Notes under the pieces: generated by a model | Database searches by the model: none | Told to the model about the DNA's origin: nothing | What the model saw: the letters and a program-made list of their open reading frames with translations, nothing else | Part shown: in pieces, positions 8,383 to 16,914 of the stretch | Position numbering within the stretch: position 1 is the stretch's first letter | How the letters are laid out: each line of letters opens with the position of its first letter | Translations under genes and position numbers: made by a program | Assembly: GCF_000973105.1 (NCBI RefSeq) | Contig: NC_015844.1 | Coordinates: 124,001-188,000, forward strand | Reading direction: 5' to 3' | From: Zobellia galactanivorans | Lineage (GTDB): Bacteria; Bacteroidota; Bacteroidia; Flavobacteriales; Flavobacteriaceae | Length of the DNA stretch: 64,000 nt

Positions 8383-9534
8383 TATACGCTTTAAATCGCC
8401 CGCGACAAATAAAGTTAGCCCGGCAATGATTTTATATGGGGCAATTTAGCCTCAGTAGACCGTAAGCGCTGTTCCATATGCACAAATTACTGGCTTAAAA
8501 AAGTTGAAGAACGGTAATTCGTTTCGAAAAACAATAAAATGGATGGGGGTTGGGACATTTAGCACAAAACCGCGTATATCGATGGAAAGCATCTATTGCA
8601 ATTCCTTTCCCATTTTGAAAATGACAATTACGTATTGGCCCCGTTTTTAACAAAGCCATAAAGACAAAAAGAAGACTTTAGCCGTACGAAAACAATGCTA
8701 TGATATATTTCTTCCAGTACCTAGCGATTAGCCGGCAGACAACTTATAACAACGTTGATTCAAGGTTTGATGGCCGTGTGCTTAGAAGTTGTGCCAGGGC
8801 ATCATTAGCGACACTGCGGAATGGCGCATGATATGTTACGGTAATGCAGGGTACCGTAAAAAGGTAATTTAATTGTAGTCGTGGATGTTTATTTCTCCGC
8901 TTTAAGTAATTTTCTTAGTGCTTTCCGAGCTGATATAACTCTGTATACTAGAATCGACATGAAAGAAAGCCAAATAAAGAAAAGAATGTATTCCATAACG
9001 GTTGGGGTTTTTTTGGGGATTCATTTAGGTTAAATTACTCTAAATTCTACAGTATCAGCATACAATAGAATAGCACATGTTATAATTTGGAAGATAAACT
9101 TAGTTATTTATTTTGTAATTTCCTACGCTAAAGTTAAAAAAAACACAAAAATTTGCATTTTTTTAAAAGCCCTATAACATAAGGATAACCTTGTCGATCT
9201 TGATCAAATTAGCTAACCAACAAATACGGATAGGCAATTTGCACTACATGAACGAAAGACATCCAACTTTAGCGCCTTTTGACCGAAAAAATTTAATTGT
9301 CGCTTCTAAATGTTGAGCGGCTTACCCTTGACCTTCGAATATAAACTCAACCCATTCATTACGGAAAAAGCAGACCACACCACTATTTAAAACACTTATG
9401 ATCAACAATTTGACAAGCACAAGCTTTTAAACCCAACATCTTTTAAAAGTTGACCCTCCTTATGCAATTAAGTTCCCTATGCCCTTTTCATTTGCTCATT
9501 TTGATGTAATTTGGCGTTTTGAAACGATAAGACT
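8383..9534. other. 1.15-kb region with almost no coding capacity
   Basis: Only very short frames are present. On plus, 8563-8661 is open for 32 codons with protein-like composition (contains YIDGKHLLQF and NYVLAPFLTKP) but is preceded by in-frame stops, so it could be a decayed 3' gene remnant. On minus there is a 35-residue frame at 8889-8996, listed separately. A perfect inverted repeat TTACGGTA/TACCGTAA lies at 8836-8859. The rest (about 9000-9534) is AT-rich with no recognisable element. I see no tRNA or known RNA here. Confidence 0.6.
8889..8996 (-). CDS. Possible 35-residue single-pass membrane protein
   Basis: An ATG-initiated frame encodes MEYILFFIWLSFMSILVYRV, a textbook hydrophobic helix, then a basic tail ISARKALRKLLKAEK and a TAA stop. 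The positive-inside tail and helix length fit a small inner-membrane protein. No clear ribosome-binding site is visible, which is common in flavobacteria. It stands alone in a gap with no other gene. It could be chance in AT-rich DNA; the ordered layout (helix, then Lys/Arg-rich tail, immediate stop) is the reason to record it. Confidence 0.35.
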   Translation of the reverse strand: MEYILFFIWLSFMSILVYRVISARKALRKLLKAEK

Positions 9535-10728
9535 ATGAACCCCTCGGCTTCCGGTTGGATCAATAAATTCGGCTCCCTTGTAGAGGACCATAAGGAACTG
9601 TATTCCGATTTTGACGCATTATATTTTAGCTTAAAGCAAACGGGATTTGTATACGGTATAAACATTGAGATTCCCTCCTTCATTGATGCGGAACACCAGC
9701 TTTCCGACGATGAAAAGGCCAAAATCAACCTATTGAACGCCCTTTACGGCACTTTCGTTCTAGAGCAGACGAAAACCGACAAGGATTTCGATACCTTTCT
9801 AAAATATGTCTTTGATTTTTATACGGATTTAAAGGCCAACCATATTTCCTTCTTCAACAAGATCCTAACGGGCTCAAAGACTTCCGCCCAGCTGGAAAAA
9901 CTAATCGACTCTAGGGTCTCTTTGGAGGATAACCTAATCAGCAAGACCTTCAACAGGATCATCACCAATTCCTTGTTGTTTATCGATGTACTGCTCTTCA
10001 AACGATACCTCAATCACCCGGAAGACATACGCCAACACGCCCAACTGATCGAATACCTCGCCATAAACATTACCTATCACGCGCTGAGCTCAAAGGAAAT
10101 GAACAAAAGCGACGAACGCCTCGCCCAACTTTTTGCATCTTCCCTCACCTTTATCAAGAGCGACGTTCAAAATTTTGACGGCAGCTATCGCGAAAAACTC
10201 CTGAACAACAACTCGGTTTTGGAAAACAGGTATTTTTTAGATGTAGGATGCTTGACCGTATGGGAAGACAAATCACTGGAATACCAAGAATCGGAATTCA
10301 TTTTCGGCCTTGGAAAAGATCTTGGTTTTAAACCCGACGAAATAGCAAAAGCCCTTGACGAAATCAAGGTCTTTTTTAGCAAAAACTCTAAAACCATCCC
10401 CTTTCTCAAAGACACGAATTTAGCGCTTCAGTTTTATGAAAGCATGTCAAAAATGGTCAACAAGCTTATTTTACGAAATAGCAAACGACTACAAAAGGAA
10501 TTGGCCGAAAGCAAGGAATTGGTATTCCTACTTTCTAAATCTACAGTGAGGGACCTTAGTGAAGAAGAGAAGAAAAAAGTTCAAAACCAACTTATCGACA
10601 TCTTCAAAAGCATTCCTTCCTTGGCTATTTTTATCCTCCCGGGCGGGGCCGTTTTATTACCGATTTTCATAAAATTGATTCCGAAGTTACTCCCTTCTTC
10701 CTTTGATGAAAATCGGGTGGAAAAATAG
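9535..10728 (+). CDS. LETM1-related biofilm-associated protein
   Basis: 397 residues without signal peptide. The C-terminal part (SLAIFILPGGAVLLPIFIKL, then PKLLPSSF, about residues 360-388) closely resembles the membrane segment of LETM1 proteins (IPG...LLP...KL.P..LPS.F). The central part has an acidic, helical TerB-like stretch (LGKDLGFKPDEIAKALDEIK). Flavobacterial genes of this type carry the LETM1-related biofilm-associated name; eukaryotic LETM1 is a mitochondrial cation/proton exchange factor, but the bacterial role is not established. The long AT-rich upstream region may hold its promoter. Its stop codon lies inside the stem of a terminator that serves the converging operon. Confidence 0.8.
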   Translation: MNPSASGWINKFGSLVEDHKELYSDFDALYFSLKQTGFVYGINIEIPSFIDAEHQLSDDEKAKINLLNALYGTFVLEQTKTDKDFDTFLKYVFDFYTDLKANHISFFNKILTGSKTSAQLEKLIDSRVSLEDNLISKTFNRIITNSLLFIDVLLFKRYLNHPEDIRQHAQLIEYLAINITYHALSSKEMNKSDERLAQLFASSLTFIKSDVQNFDGSYREKLLNNNSVLENRYFLDVGCLTVWEDKSLEYQESEFIFGLGKDLGFKPDEIAKALDEIKVFFSKNSKTIPFLKDTNLALQFYESMSKMVNKLILRNSKRLQKELAESKELVFLLSKSTVRDLSEEEKKKVQNQLIDIFKSIPSLAIFILPGGAVLLPIFIKLIPKLLPSSFDENRVEK

Positions 10729-10755
10729 TGGCTATTATCGAAAAAAGCCACTATA
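10720..10755 (-). terminator. Terminator of minus-strand 2TM/LytTR operon, overlapping LETM1-related stop
   Basis: ATAGTGGCT (10725-10733) pairs with AGCCACTAT (10746-10754). Read on minus, the stem is followed by a T-run, placing it 50 bases beyond the LytTR gene. The stem includes the TAG stop (10726-10728) of the converging gene. Confidence 0.6.
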
Positions 10756-10808
10756 AGAAAAATCTATAACGAATTTAATTGCACTTGAAATCAGGTTATT
10801 AATCATCA

Positions 10809-11564
10809 TTACTCCAACCATAACTTAAAGTCTCGAACGCGCTCCCGGCTCACTATAATTTCCTCCCCATTATAGTGATTTAATTTGATTTTAAGACGCG
10901 AATTGGTGTATGAAACGATGTCTTTTATATGATTAATATTGATGTAAAATTTCCGGCTCACCCGAAAGAAAGTTTTGGGCTCCAACTCGTTTTCCAAATT
11001 TTCCAAAGTGGTATCCAAAAGGTAGTTTCTACCATCTGAAGTAGCGGCATAAGTTCCTTTGTTTTCACTGTAAAAACCCTCGACTTCGTCTGCATTTATA
11101 ATTTTAAGGTGCTGCCCCACCCTTGCCGTAAATCTCTTTTTGTATTCACGCTCCAACGGGTTCACCAAAAGACTTTTTATATCATCAAAATTGAGCGTCA
11201 TAGGCCGTACCTCCGGCTTAAAAGACCTGTATTTTTTTACGGCTACCTCCAATTCCTCATCATCGATAGGCTTTAACAAATAATCGATACTATTCAGCTT
11301 AAAGGCCTGCAAAGCGTATTCATCGTAAGCCGTAGTGAATATGATAGCACTCTTCACCTCCACGGCATCAAAAATCTCAAACGAAAGCCCATCCGAAAGC
11401 TGAATGTCCAAGAAAATGAGATCCGGATGCGGATTGTTTAAAAACCACTCTACAGCTTCTTCCACAGAATGCAACATTTCCGACACTTCCACATCTAATT
11501 CGGACAATAAACGGGATAATCGCCTTGCTGCAGGCTTTTCATCTTCAATAACAATAGTCCTCAT
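10809..11564 (-). CDS. LytTR family response regulator
   Basis: 251 residues. A receiver domain (about 1-120) has the acidic pocket (VIEDE), phospho-acceptor Asp53 in FLDIQLSDG, the Thr of IFTTAYDEYA and the Lys of DYLLKPID. A LytTR DNA-binding domain follows (about 145-251: FTARVGQHLKIINADEV, FYSENKGTY, FFRVSRKFYININHI, VSRERVRDFKLWL). It is the last gene of a minus-strand operon with two 2TM proteins and a LytS-type kinase and is almost certainly that kinase's partner. Target promoters are unknown; autoregulation of this operon is a reasonable guess. Confidence 0.93.
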   Translation of the reverse strand: MRTIVIEDEKPAARRLSRLLSELDVEVSEMLHSVEEAVEWFLNNPHPDLIFLDIQLSDGLSFEIFDAVEVKSAIIFTTAYDEYALQAFKLNSIDYLLKPIDDEELEVAVKKYRSFKPEVRPMTLNFDDIKSLLVNPLEREYKKRFTARVGQHLKIINADEVEGFYSENKGTYAATSDGRNYLLDTTLENLENELEPKTFFRVSRKFYININHIKDIVSYTNSRLKIKLNHYNGEEIIVSRERVRDFKLWLE

Positions 11565-11594
11565 ATTTGGTTTGGTTAGTTTTTATAAAATAGG

Positions 11595-11933
11595 CTACAA
11601 ATACTTTTTCATTTCGTTTTTATCAGCATCCATATACTTTTGAATTTGACGTTCCTCCCAAGCCTTACTAAAGAAAGGATTATACGAAAACACCTTAGCC
11701 CCATGAAAAACCACCCCTATTCCCCAAAAGAAAAAAGTAGAGAAGGTTCCAAAATTAAAGAATGCTTCCACAAAACTTTCACCATTGCCCATATTCCCTA
11801 CAACAGCGCCCGTTATAACCATAATGTTTACGATTACAAAAACTGCCAAATGAATATAAAACCCTTTTAGCTGTTCTATTCTCTTTTTAGCCCTGACCTG
11901 CTTACTTCTTCTACCTAATGATGATGGTTCCAT
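11595..11933 (-). CDS. 2TM domain protein, copy 2
   Basis: 112 residues. Layout of the 2TM family: basic N-terminus (RSKQVRAKKRIEQLKGFY), two hydrophobic segments around residues 28-48 and 60-82, then the signature NPFFSKAWEERQIQKYMD. The biochemical function of the family is unknown. Homologous to the neighbouring protein and to the C-terminus of the kinase in the same operon, so it probably interacts with or modulates that kinase at the membrane. 30 bases upstream of the regulator gene. Confidence 0.88.
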   Translation of the reverse strand: MEPSSLGRRSKQVRAKKRIEQLKGFYIHLAVFVIVNIMVITGAVVGNMGNGESFVEAFFNFGTFSTFFFWGIGVVFHGAKVFSYNPFFSKAWEERQIQKYMDADKNEMKKYL

Positions 11934-11973
11934 TTTTGTTTGTTTTTTATATTAAATCCAACCGAAATAAAGA

Positions 11974-12267
11974 CTATTGCCACTTTCCTCCTTGCTCGTC
12001 CTCTTGCATGAATTGCTTTATCTTTCGTTCCTCCCAATCACGCCCGAAAAACGGATTGCCGCCAAAGGTCTTTACCGCACCAATAACGATACCTATTCCC
12101 CAACCGAATGCGGCCCAAAGAAACCAAGCGTACGCAAAGCCATTGGTATAGTAATTTATAGCCGCCAAAAAACTTATGGTCACCACGTAAGAAATCAACC
12201 CGTTATAGAATTTTTTCTCTCGCTCCACTCTTTCCTTTGCCCTGATATACTTACTTTCCCTTTCCAT
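11974..12267 (-). CDS. 2TM domain protein, copy 1
   Basis: 97 residues with the same plan: SKYIRAKERVEREKKFYNGL, two transmembrane helices separated by a short turn (NYYTNGFAYAWF), then NPFFGRDWEERKIKQFMQED. It lies between the kinase gene and copy 2 on minus, with short gaps (about 145 and 40 bases). It probably arose, with copy 2, by duplication of the domain also found at the kinase C-terminus. Function unknown. Confidence 0.88.
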   Translation of the reverse strand: MERESKYIRAKERVEREKKFYNGLISYVVTISFLAAINYYTNGFAYAWFLWAAFGWGIGIVIGAVKTFGGNPFFGRDWEERKIKQFMQEDEQGGKWQ

Positions 12268-12412
12268 AATTTATATTTTTTTGGTTATTGATTACAAGTT
12301 CAAATTTCGCCAAAAGACCCTCCTTTTAAAAATACTACTTTCTGAACTGTAATTTTTTATGACCGAACTGTAAACTTTTAGTTTAACCTCACAAAAGACG
12401 ATGAAAGTCCGT

Positions 12413-13756
12413 TTAAAAATTATCATCGTCCATATACTCCCGCATCTTTTTCTCCTCCCATCGCCTACCCCAGAGTGGATTGGTCCCAAAGGCCTCCATG
12501 GCGTGCATGGCTATACCAAAGCCCCAACCCAAAATAGGAAATATCACCCATGGAAAACTCGTGGTCCTATAATTTAAAAAAGCCAAGAAAGGCACCACAA
12601 TACAATATGCTAAAAGGTTCCCATAAAAGCCTTTTATCGCCTCCACACGTTTTTTAGCTTTTTCGTAGCGCTTATCATTAATATACTCTTGCTGTATTTC
12701 CATGCTTGAAATTTGTTTTAAAAGAATAGGTAGGCTCACCCTGAACTCGGTAGCGGTCTTATCGATTTGAACCCTTCTATCGGTCAGAAGCGCATATCTC
12801 TCGCGAATATTATGCAAACCTACACCACTACTTTTCTTCACGACCTGCTTTTCCTGAAGGTTATTCACCACAACAAGTTCCCCATCCTGTTCAAAAACCC
12901 TTAAGTGCAGAGGCTTACCGGTGGTCACCACATTGTGCTTTACCGCATTTTCCAAAAGCAACTGGAGCGAGAGCGGAACAATCTTCGATTCAGGGTTCAA
13001 AGCCGCTTCAGGGATATCAAAAACGATACTATCTTCAAACCGCATTTTTAAAAGTCGAACATAGGTTTTTGCAAATTGAAGCTCCTCATCTACAAGTACC
13101 AAGTCTTTACTTTTTTGTTCAAGTACATACCGATAAACCTTTGACAGGGAAGAAGTAAACTTTTGCGCCTGATAGGGGTCCTCTTCTATAAGACTGGACA
13201 ATACATTTAAGCTATTGAACAGAAAATGGGGGTCTAACTGATTCTTTAAAGCATCGAATTTTGCCGATGCCGTATTGGCTATTATTTTTTGCTCCTTAAC
13301 TTTATTCTCTTGCCTATAACGGTAATAATAGATTGCATAGAACACTAAAGCCACTGCTAAAGCAATTGCAGTGGAGCGCTGGTAATTATCTATGGAATGA
13401 TGCAATAAGGCCTCTTGAACAGATTTATCATAAAGCGTTACCCTAACGATAACAGTAGCCACAAAAACCCCAAAACACGAGATTGCCACATTACCCAGCA
13501 CACCAATAGACATGCGTTTGACGGTATATATATTTCTTTCGAACTTTTTCAACAGAAAATAAAACCAATACATATTTACAACGTACAAGACTATCGAAAA
13601 CACGAGATTGGTAAAATACTCCCTCCACATGTCCTGAAAGATCATATCAAACCTTTGTTCATCGGTAAAATAGTAATACGCGCTAAACCCAAAGAAGATG
13701 ATGTTCCCAATAATAAAACCCCGAAAAAGCTCCTTTAAAATCCTGTTACCTTCCAT
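12413..13756 (-). CDS. LytS-type sensor histidine kinase fused to a C-terminal 2TM domain
   Basis: 447 residues. Four predicted membrane helices (about 12-30, 48-70, 84-106, 128-146) precede a His_kinase domain with the H box LDPHFLFNSLN (His177). The ATPase part shows the N box LLLENAVKHN and G box GVGLHNIRERY. Unusually, a complete 2TM domain follows (about 355-447): YEKAKKRVEAIKGFYGNL, two helices, and NPLWGRRWEEKKMREYMD. The catalytic core is therefore held between membrane segments at both ends. First gene of the operon with two free 2TM proteins and a LytTR regulator. The input signal is unknown. Confidence 0.93.
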   Translation of the reverse strand: MEGNRILKELFRGFIIGNIIFFGFSAYYYFTDEQRFDMIFQDMWREYFTNLVFSIVLYVVNMYWFYFLLKKFERNIYTVKRMSIGVLGNVAISCFGVFVATVIVRVTLYDKSVQEALLHHSIDNYQRSTAIALAVALVFYAIYYYRYRQENKVKEQKIIANTASAKFDALKNQLDPHFLFNSLNVLSSLIEEDPYQAQKFTSSLSKVYRYVLEQKSKDLVLVDEELQFAKTYVRLLKMRFEDSIVFDIPEAALNPESKIVPLSLQLLLENAVKHNVVTTGKPLHLRVFEQDGELVVVNNLQEKQVVKKSSGVGLHNIRERYALLTDRRVQIDKTATEFRVSLPILLKQISSMEIQQEYINDKRYEKAKKRVEAIKGFYGNLLAYCIVVPFLAFLNYRTTSFPWVIFPILGWGFGIAMHAMEAFGTNPLWGRRWEEKKMREYMDDDNF

Positions 13757-13882
13757 TTTATGGTTTTCTAAAAAGTACCTGTCTTGTTCCTTATTGACAC
13801 AAAGATGTCTTACAACACCCTATTTTTAAAATGAATACGACCCAATTGTAGATAAACTGTGCCAAACTGCAATCTCCACCTA

Positions 13883-14344
13883 CTAAAACGGAACACCGTA
13901 CTCTTGTTTGATGGTACCGATAACAAATGTGCTATGGGCACTACCGATATTCTCGACCGCACCAAGCGTATTGATCACAAAGTCCTGATAATCTTTCATA
14001 TCCCTGACCAGCACCTTGAGCTTGAAGTCATAATCGCCCGAAATGTTATAACATTCCATTACCTCCTTTATGGAACGGATATCCCGTACGAACTTATTAC
14101 CAATTTCCTTGGTATGCTGTTTTAAGGTAATATCACAAAAAACAATGAGTCCCCGTCCTAGTTTTTCCTCATCGAGCAATGCCATATACTTTTTAATATA
14201 ACCTTCTTTTTCCAGTTTTCGCACCCGCTCATAAACAGGTGTTGGTGACAAATTCACCATGGCGGCCAACTCTTTTGTAGTAATATTCGAGTTTTTCTGA
14301 AGCTGTTTTAACAATTCTAAATCGATCTGATCCAAATTTTCCAT
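13883..14344 (-). CDS. Lrp/AsnC family transcriptional regulator
   Basis: 153 residues: an N-terminal winged helix (ELLKQLQKNSNITTKELAAM, then LSPTPVYERVRKLEKEGYIK) and a C-terminal RAM ligand-binding domain (VFCDITLKQH, ECYNISGDYDFKLKVLVRDM). These regulators sense amino acids and usually form octamers. It is transcribed divergently from metE across 159 bases of AT-rich DNA, so regulation of metE and of itself, with methionine or a related amino acid as effector, is the natural inference. A perfect palindrome at 14403-14414 in the shared region is a candidate operator. Confidence 0.93.
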   Translation of the reverse strand: MENLDQIDLELLKQLQKNSNITTKELAAMVNLSPTPVYERVRKLEKEGYIKKYMALLDEEKLGRGLIVFCDITLKQHTKEIGNKFVRDIRSIKEVMECYNISGDYDFKLKVLVRDMKDYQDFVINTLGAVENIGSAHSTFVIGTIKQEYGVPF

Positions 14345-14402
14345 AGATAAATCTTCTTTTAAAAGTCCTATATCGATACTTTAATTTCTATTTAATCTTT
14401 AA

Positions 14403-14414
14403 AAATACGTATTT
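14403..14414. promoter_or_regulatory. Candidate Lrp-type operator palindrome
   Basis: AAATACGTATTT is a perfect 12-bp palindrome in the lrp-metE intergenic region, with related AAATAC elements just downstream (14421 and 14431 areas). AT-rich dyads are typical Lrp/AsnC targets. Binding is inferred. Confidence 0.45.
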
Positions 14415-14468
14415 ACAGTTAAATACTCTAAATACAATATACAATTACGGATAAATTACCCTAATCAA

Positions 14469-14476
14469 TAGCTTTG
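14469..14476 (+). promoter_or_regulatory. metE promoter, -7 box TAGCTTTG
   Basis: Matches the Bacteroidota -7 consensus TAnnTTTG and lies 27 bases before the metE ATG. No good TTG -33 element is seen at the usual spacing, which fits an activator-dependent promoter. Confidence 0.6.
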
Positions 14477-14503
14477 CACAGATAATAATTCAAAAAACAC
14501 AGC

Positions 14504-16828
14504 ATGAAAACTACCAACCTCGGTTACCCCAGAATTGGACGTAAAAGAGAATTAAAAAAAGCCTTAGAGCAATATTGGTCGGGAAACACCACCATAGACC
14601 CCCTATTGGATACCGCTAAAACTATCAGAAAGGAGAATTGGCTGCTACAGAAGGAACAAGGCATAGACCTGATCCCGAGCAATGACTTTTCGCTTTACGA
14701 CCAGGTATTGGACCTCACCACCACCTTGGGATGTATTCCCGAACGTTACGAAGCCTTGGTCAACACCCCTTCTTTCTCTAGCTACGACCTCTATTTCGCT
14801 ATGGCGCGGGGAATTCAAAAAGACGGTATTGACATTACCGCCATGGAAATGACCAAATGGTTCGATACCAACTACCACTACATTGTACCCGAATTCACCA
14901 AGGATCAAGTTTTCAAGGTATCTGCTGACAAAATCATCAATGAATACAAAGAAGCCTTATCCTTAGACATCAAAACGAAACCCGTATTGATAGGCCCTGT
15001 TTCCTTTCTATTGTTAGGAAAAGAAAAGGAGGGCGGCTTCCACCGAATAGATTTACTAGAGCGCCTATTACCGGCCTACGAGAACATACTTCAGCAATTA
15101 TCGGATGTTGATGCAGAATACGTTCAATTTGACGAGCCTTATCTAGCGCTTAATCTTACGGAAAAAGAACAAAGGGCCATACACCAAACGTATGCCAATT
15201 TCGTATCGAAATTCCCTGATCTAAAAATAACCGTAGCTAATTATTTTGATTGTTTTGGAGCGAATATCGACACTGCATTAGCCCTACCCGTACACACCTT
15301 ACACCTAGACCTTGTACGCTGCCCGCTCCAACTCGACGATATTCTAGAGTCAAATAAACTAAATAGTTACACCCATTTATCCCTAGGAGTAGTCGATGGT
15401 CGTAATATTTGGAAAAACAACTTTGAAGAATCGTTAAAACTGATTCAAAAAGCGGTTGACCATCTGGGAAGCGATCGTATACTCATCGCTCCTTCATGCT
15501 CGTTGTTGCATTCACCTTGCGACCTAGACCTAGAGACCAAGGAAGAAAATCTAAGCGCGGAAATCAAACAATGGCTGGCCTTCGCCAAGCAAAAATTAGG
15601 GGAAGTCGCCACACTTAAAGCCTTGGCCAATAAGGAGAACCTTTCCGATAGCCTTGAAAAACTCCGAAAAAACAGCGAGGTACATGCCTACAAAAAAACG
15701 GCAGGCCTTATCCACAATCAAAAAGTAAAGCAAAGGGTAAGTTCCCTAACCCCGAAAGACGACCAAAGGAAAAGCCCTTTCCCGGTTCGACAAAAAATTC
15801 AAAAAGAAGCCTTAGGCCTTCCGCTCTTCCCTACGACCACCATCGGTTCTTTTCCCCAAACCAAAGAAGTGCGTAGCTGGAGGGCGAATTTCAAAAAAGG
15901 GAACCTATCTGCCGAAGAATACAATACCCTTCTTGAAAAAGAAACCCAAGAGACCATTGAATTCCAAGAACGTACAGGCCTTGATGTACTTGTGCACGGA
16001 GAGTTCGAAAGAAACGACATGGTTGAGTATTTTGGAGAGCAATTAGACGGTTTTGCCTTTACCAGCTTTGGCTGGGTACAGAGTTATGGCAGCAGATGTG
16101 TCAAGCCTCCCATCATTTACGGCGATGTATCCCGGGAAGCCCCTATGACCGTTAAATGGTCGGCTTTTGCCCAATCATTGACCGAAAAACCCGTAAAAGG
16201 AATGTTGACCGGCCCCGTTACCATCTTACAATGGTCCTTTGTCCGTAACGACCAACCACGTTCTGAAACCTGTACACAGATCGCCTTGGCCATACGGGAC
16301 GAAGTAGTAGACTTGGAAAAGGCCGGCTTGAAAGTGATACAAATCGATGAGCCTGCTATCCGTGAAGGACTTCCGTTGCGAAAAGAAGATTGGAACACCT
16401 ATTTGGATTGGGCCATTAAAGCCTTTAGGATTTCCGCCAGCGGGGTCAAGGACGAAACACAGATACACACCCACATGTGTTACTCCGAGTTCAACGATAT
16501 CATCTCGAATATAGCCGATATGGATGCCGATGTGATCACCATTGAGTGTTCAAGGTCTCAAATGGAGCTATTAGACGTTTTCGCGACCTTTAAATACCCG
16601 AACGAGATCGGACCTGGCGTATACGACATCCACTCGCCCCGGGTTCCAGAACGCGCCGAAATGGTGGCCTTGATAGAAAAAGCCGCCAAGCAGATTCCAA
16701 CGGAACAACTTTGGATCAACCCCGATTGTGGATTAAAAACAAGGCACTGGCCAGAAACCAGGGAGGCCCTGATAGAAATGGTGGCCGCAGCCAGGGAGTG
16801 CCGAGAGAAAAATATGGTCTTGGCATAA
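14504..16828 (+). CDS. metE: Cobalamin-independent methionine synthase
   Basis: 774 residues, the normal length for MetE. The N-terminal barrel begins [20 protein letters not shown]; the C-terminal catalytic barrel begins about residue 440 ([16 protein letters not shown]). The zinc/homocysteine site is intact: [12 protein letters not shown] (His and Cys) and NPDCGLKTR (Cys), with [11 protein letters not shown] also present. It transfers a methyl group from 5-methyltetrahydrofolate-glutamates to homocysteine in the last step of methionine synthesis, in the cytoplasm. Monocistronic with a following terminator; divergent from an lrp gene that probably controls it. I saw no cobalamin or SAM riboswitch upstream. 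Confidence 0.97.
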   Translation: MKTTNLGYPRIGRKRELKKALEQYWSGNTTIDPLLDTAKTIRKENWLLQKEQGIDLIPSNDFSLYDQVLDLTTTLGCIPERYEALVNTPSFSSYDLYFAMARGIQKDGIDITAMEMTKWFDTNYHYIVPEFTKDQVFKVSADKIINEYKEALSLDIKTKPVLIGPVSFLLLGKEKEGGFHRIDLLERLLPAYENILQQLSDVDAEYVQFDEPYLALNLTEKEQRAIHQTYANFVSKFPDLKITVANYFDCFGANIDTALALPVHTLHLDLVRCPLQLDDILESNKLNSYTHLSLGVVDGRNIWKNNFEESLKLIQKAVDHLGSDRILIAPSCSLLHSPCDLDLETKEENLSAEIKQWLAFAKQKLGEVATLKALANKENLSDSLEKLRKNSEVHAYKKTAGLIHNQKVKQRVSSLTPKDDQRKSPFPVRQKIQKEALGLPLFPTTTIGSFPQTKEVRSWRANFKKGNLSAEEYNTLLEKETQETIEFQERTGLDVLVHGEFERNDMVEYFGEQLDGFAFTSFGWVQSYGSRCVKPPIIYGDVSREAPMTVKWSAFAQSLTEKPVKGMLTGPVTILQWSFVRNDQPRSETCTQIALAIRDEVVDLEKAGLKVIQIDEPAIREGLPLRKEDWNTYLDWAIKAFRISASGVKDETQIHTHMCYSEFNDIISNIADMDADVITIECSRSQMELLDVFATFKYPNEIGPGVYDIHSPRVPERAEMVALIEKAAKQIPTEQLWINPDCGLKTRHWPETREALIEMVAAARECREKNMVLA

Positions 16829-16850
16829 TCCACTTCGGTCGATTTTATAA

Positions 16851-16887
16851 AAAATGCATCCTACAATTCGTGGGATGCATTTTTTTA
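16851..16887 (+). terminator. Intrinsic terminator after metE
   Basis: AAATGCATCC pairs with GGGATGCATTT, followed by a run of T before 16888. Confidence 0.85.
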
Positions 16888-16902
16888 TATCATAAAGCGC
16901 AG

Positions 16903-16910
16903 TAGCTTTG
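16903..16910 (+). promoter_or_regulatory. -7 box TAGCTTTG directly before start codon
   Basis: Identical to the metE -7 box. It ends only four bases before the ATG at 16915, so transcription would start at or just inside the start codon, giving a leaderless or nearly leaderless mRNA. Confidence 0.5.
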
Positions 16911-16914
16911 CACC

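Noticed and set aside
8563-8661. 32-codon stretch with protein-like sequence as a gene
   Set aside because: No start codon at its beginning and in-frame stops directly upstream; kept only as a possible remnant.
14345-14503. Cobalamin or SAM riboswitch before metE
   Set aside because: The leader after the likely start site is only about 20 bases and no riboswitch core is visible.
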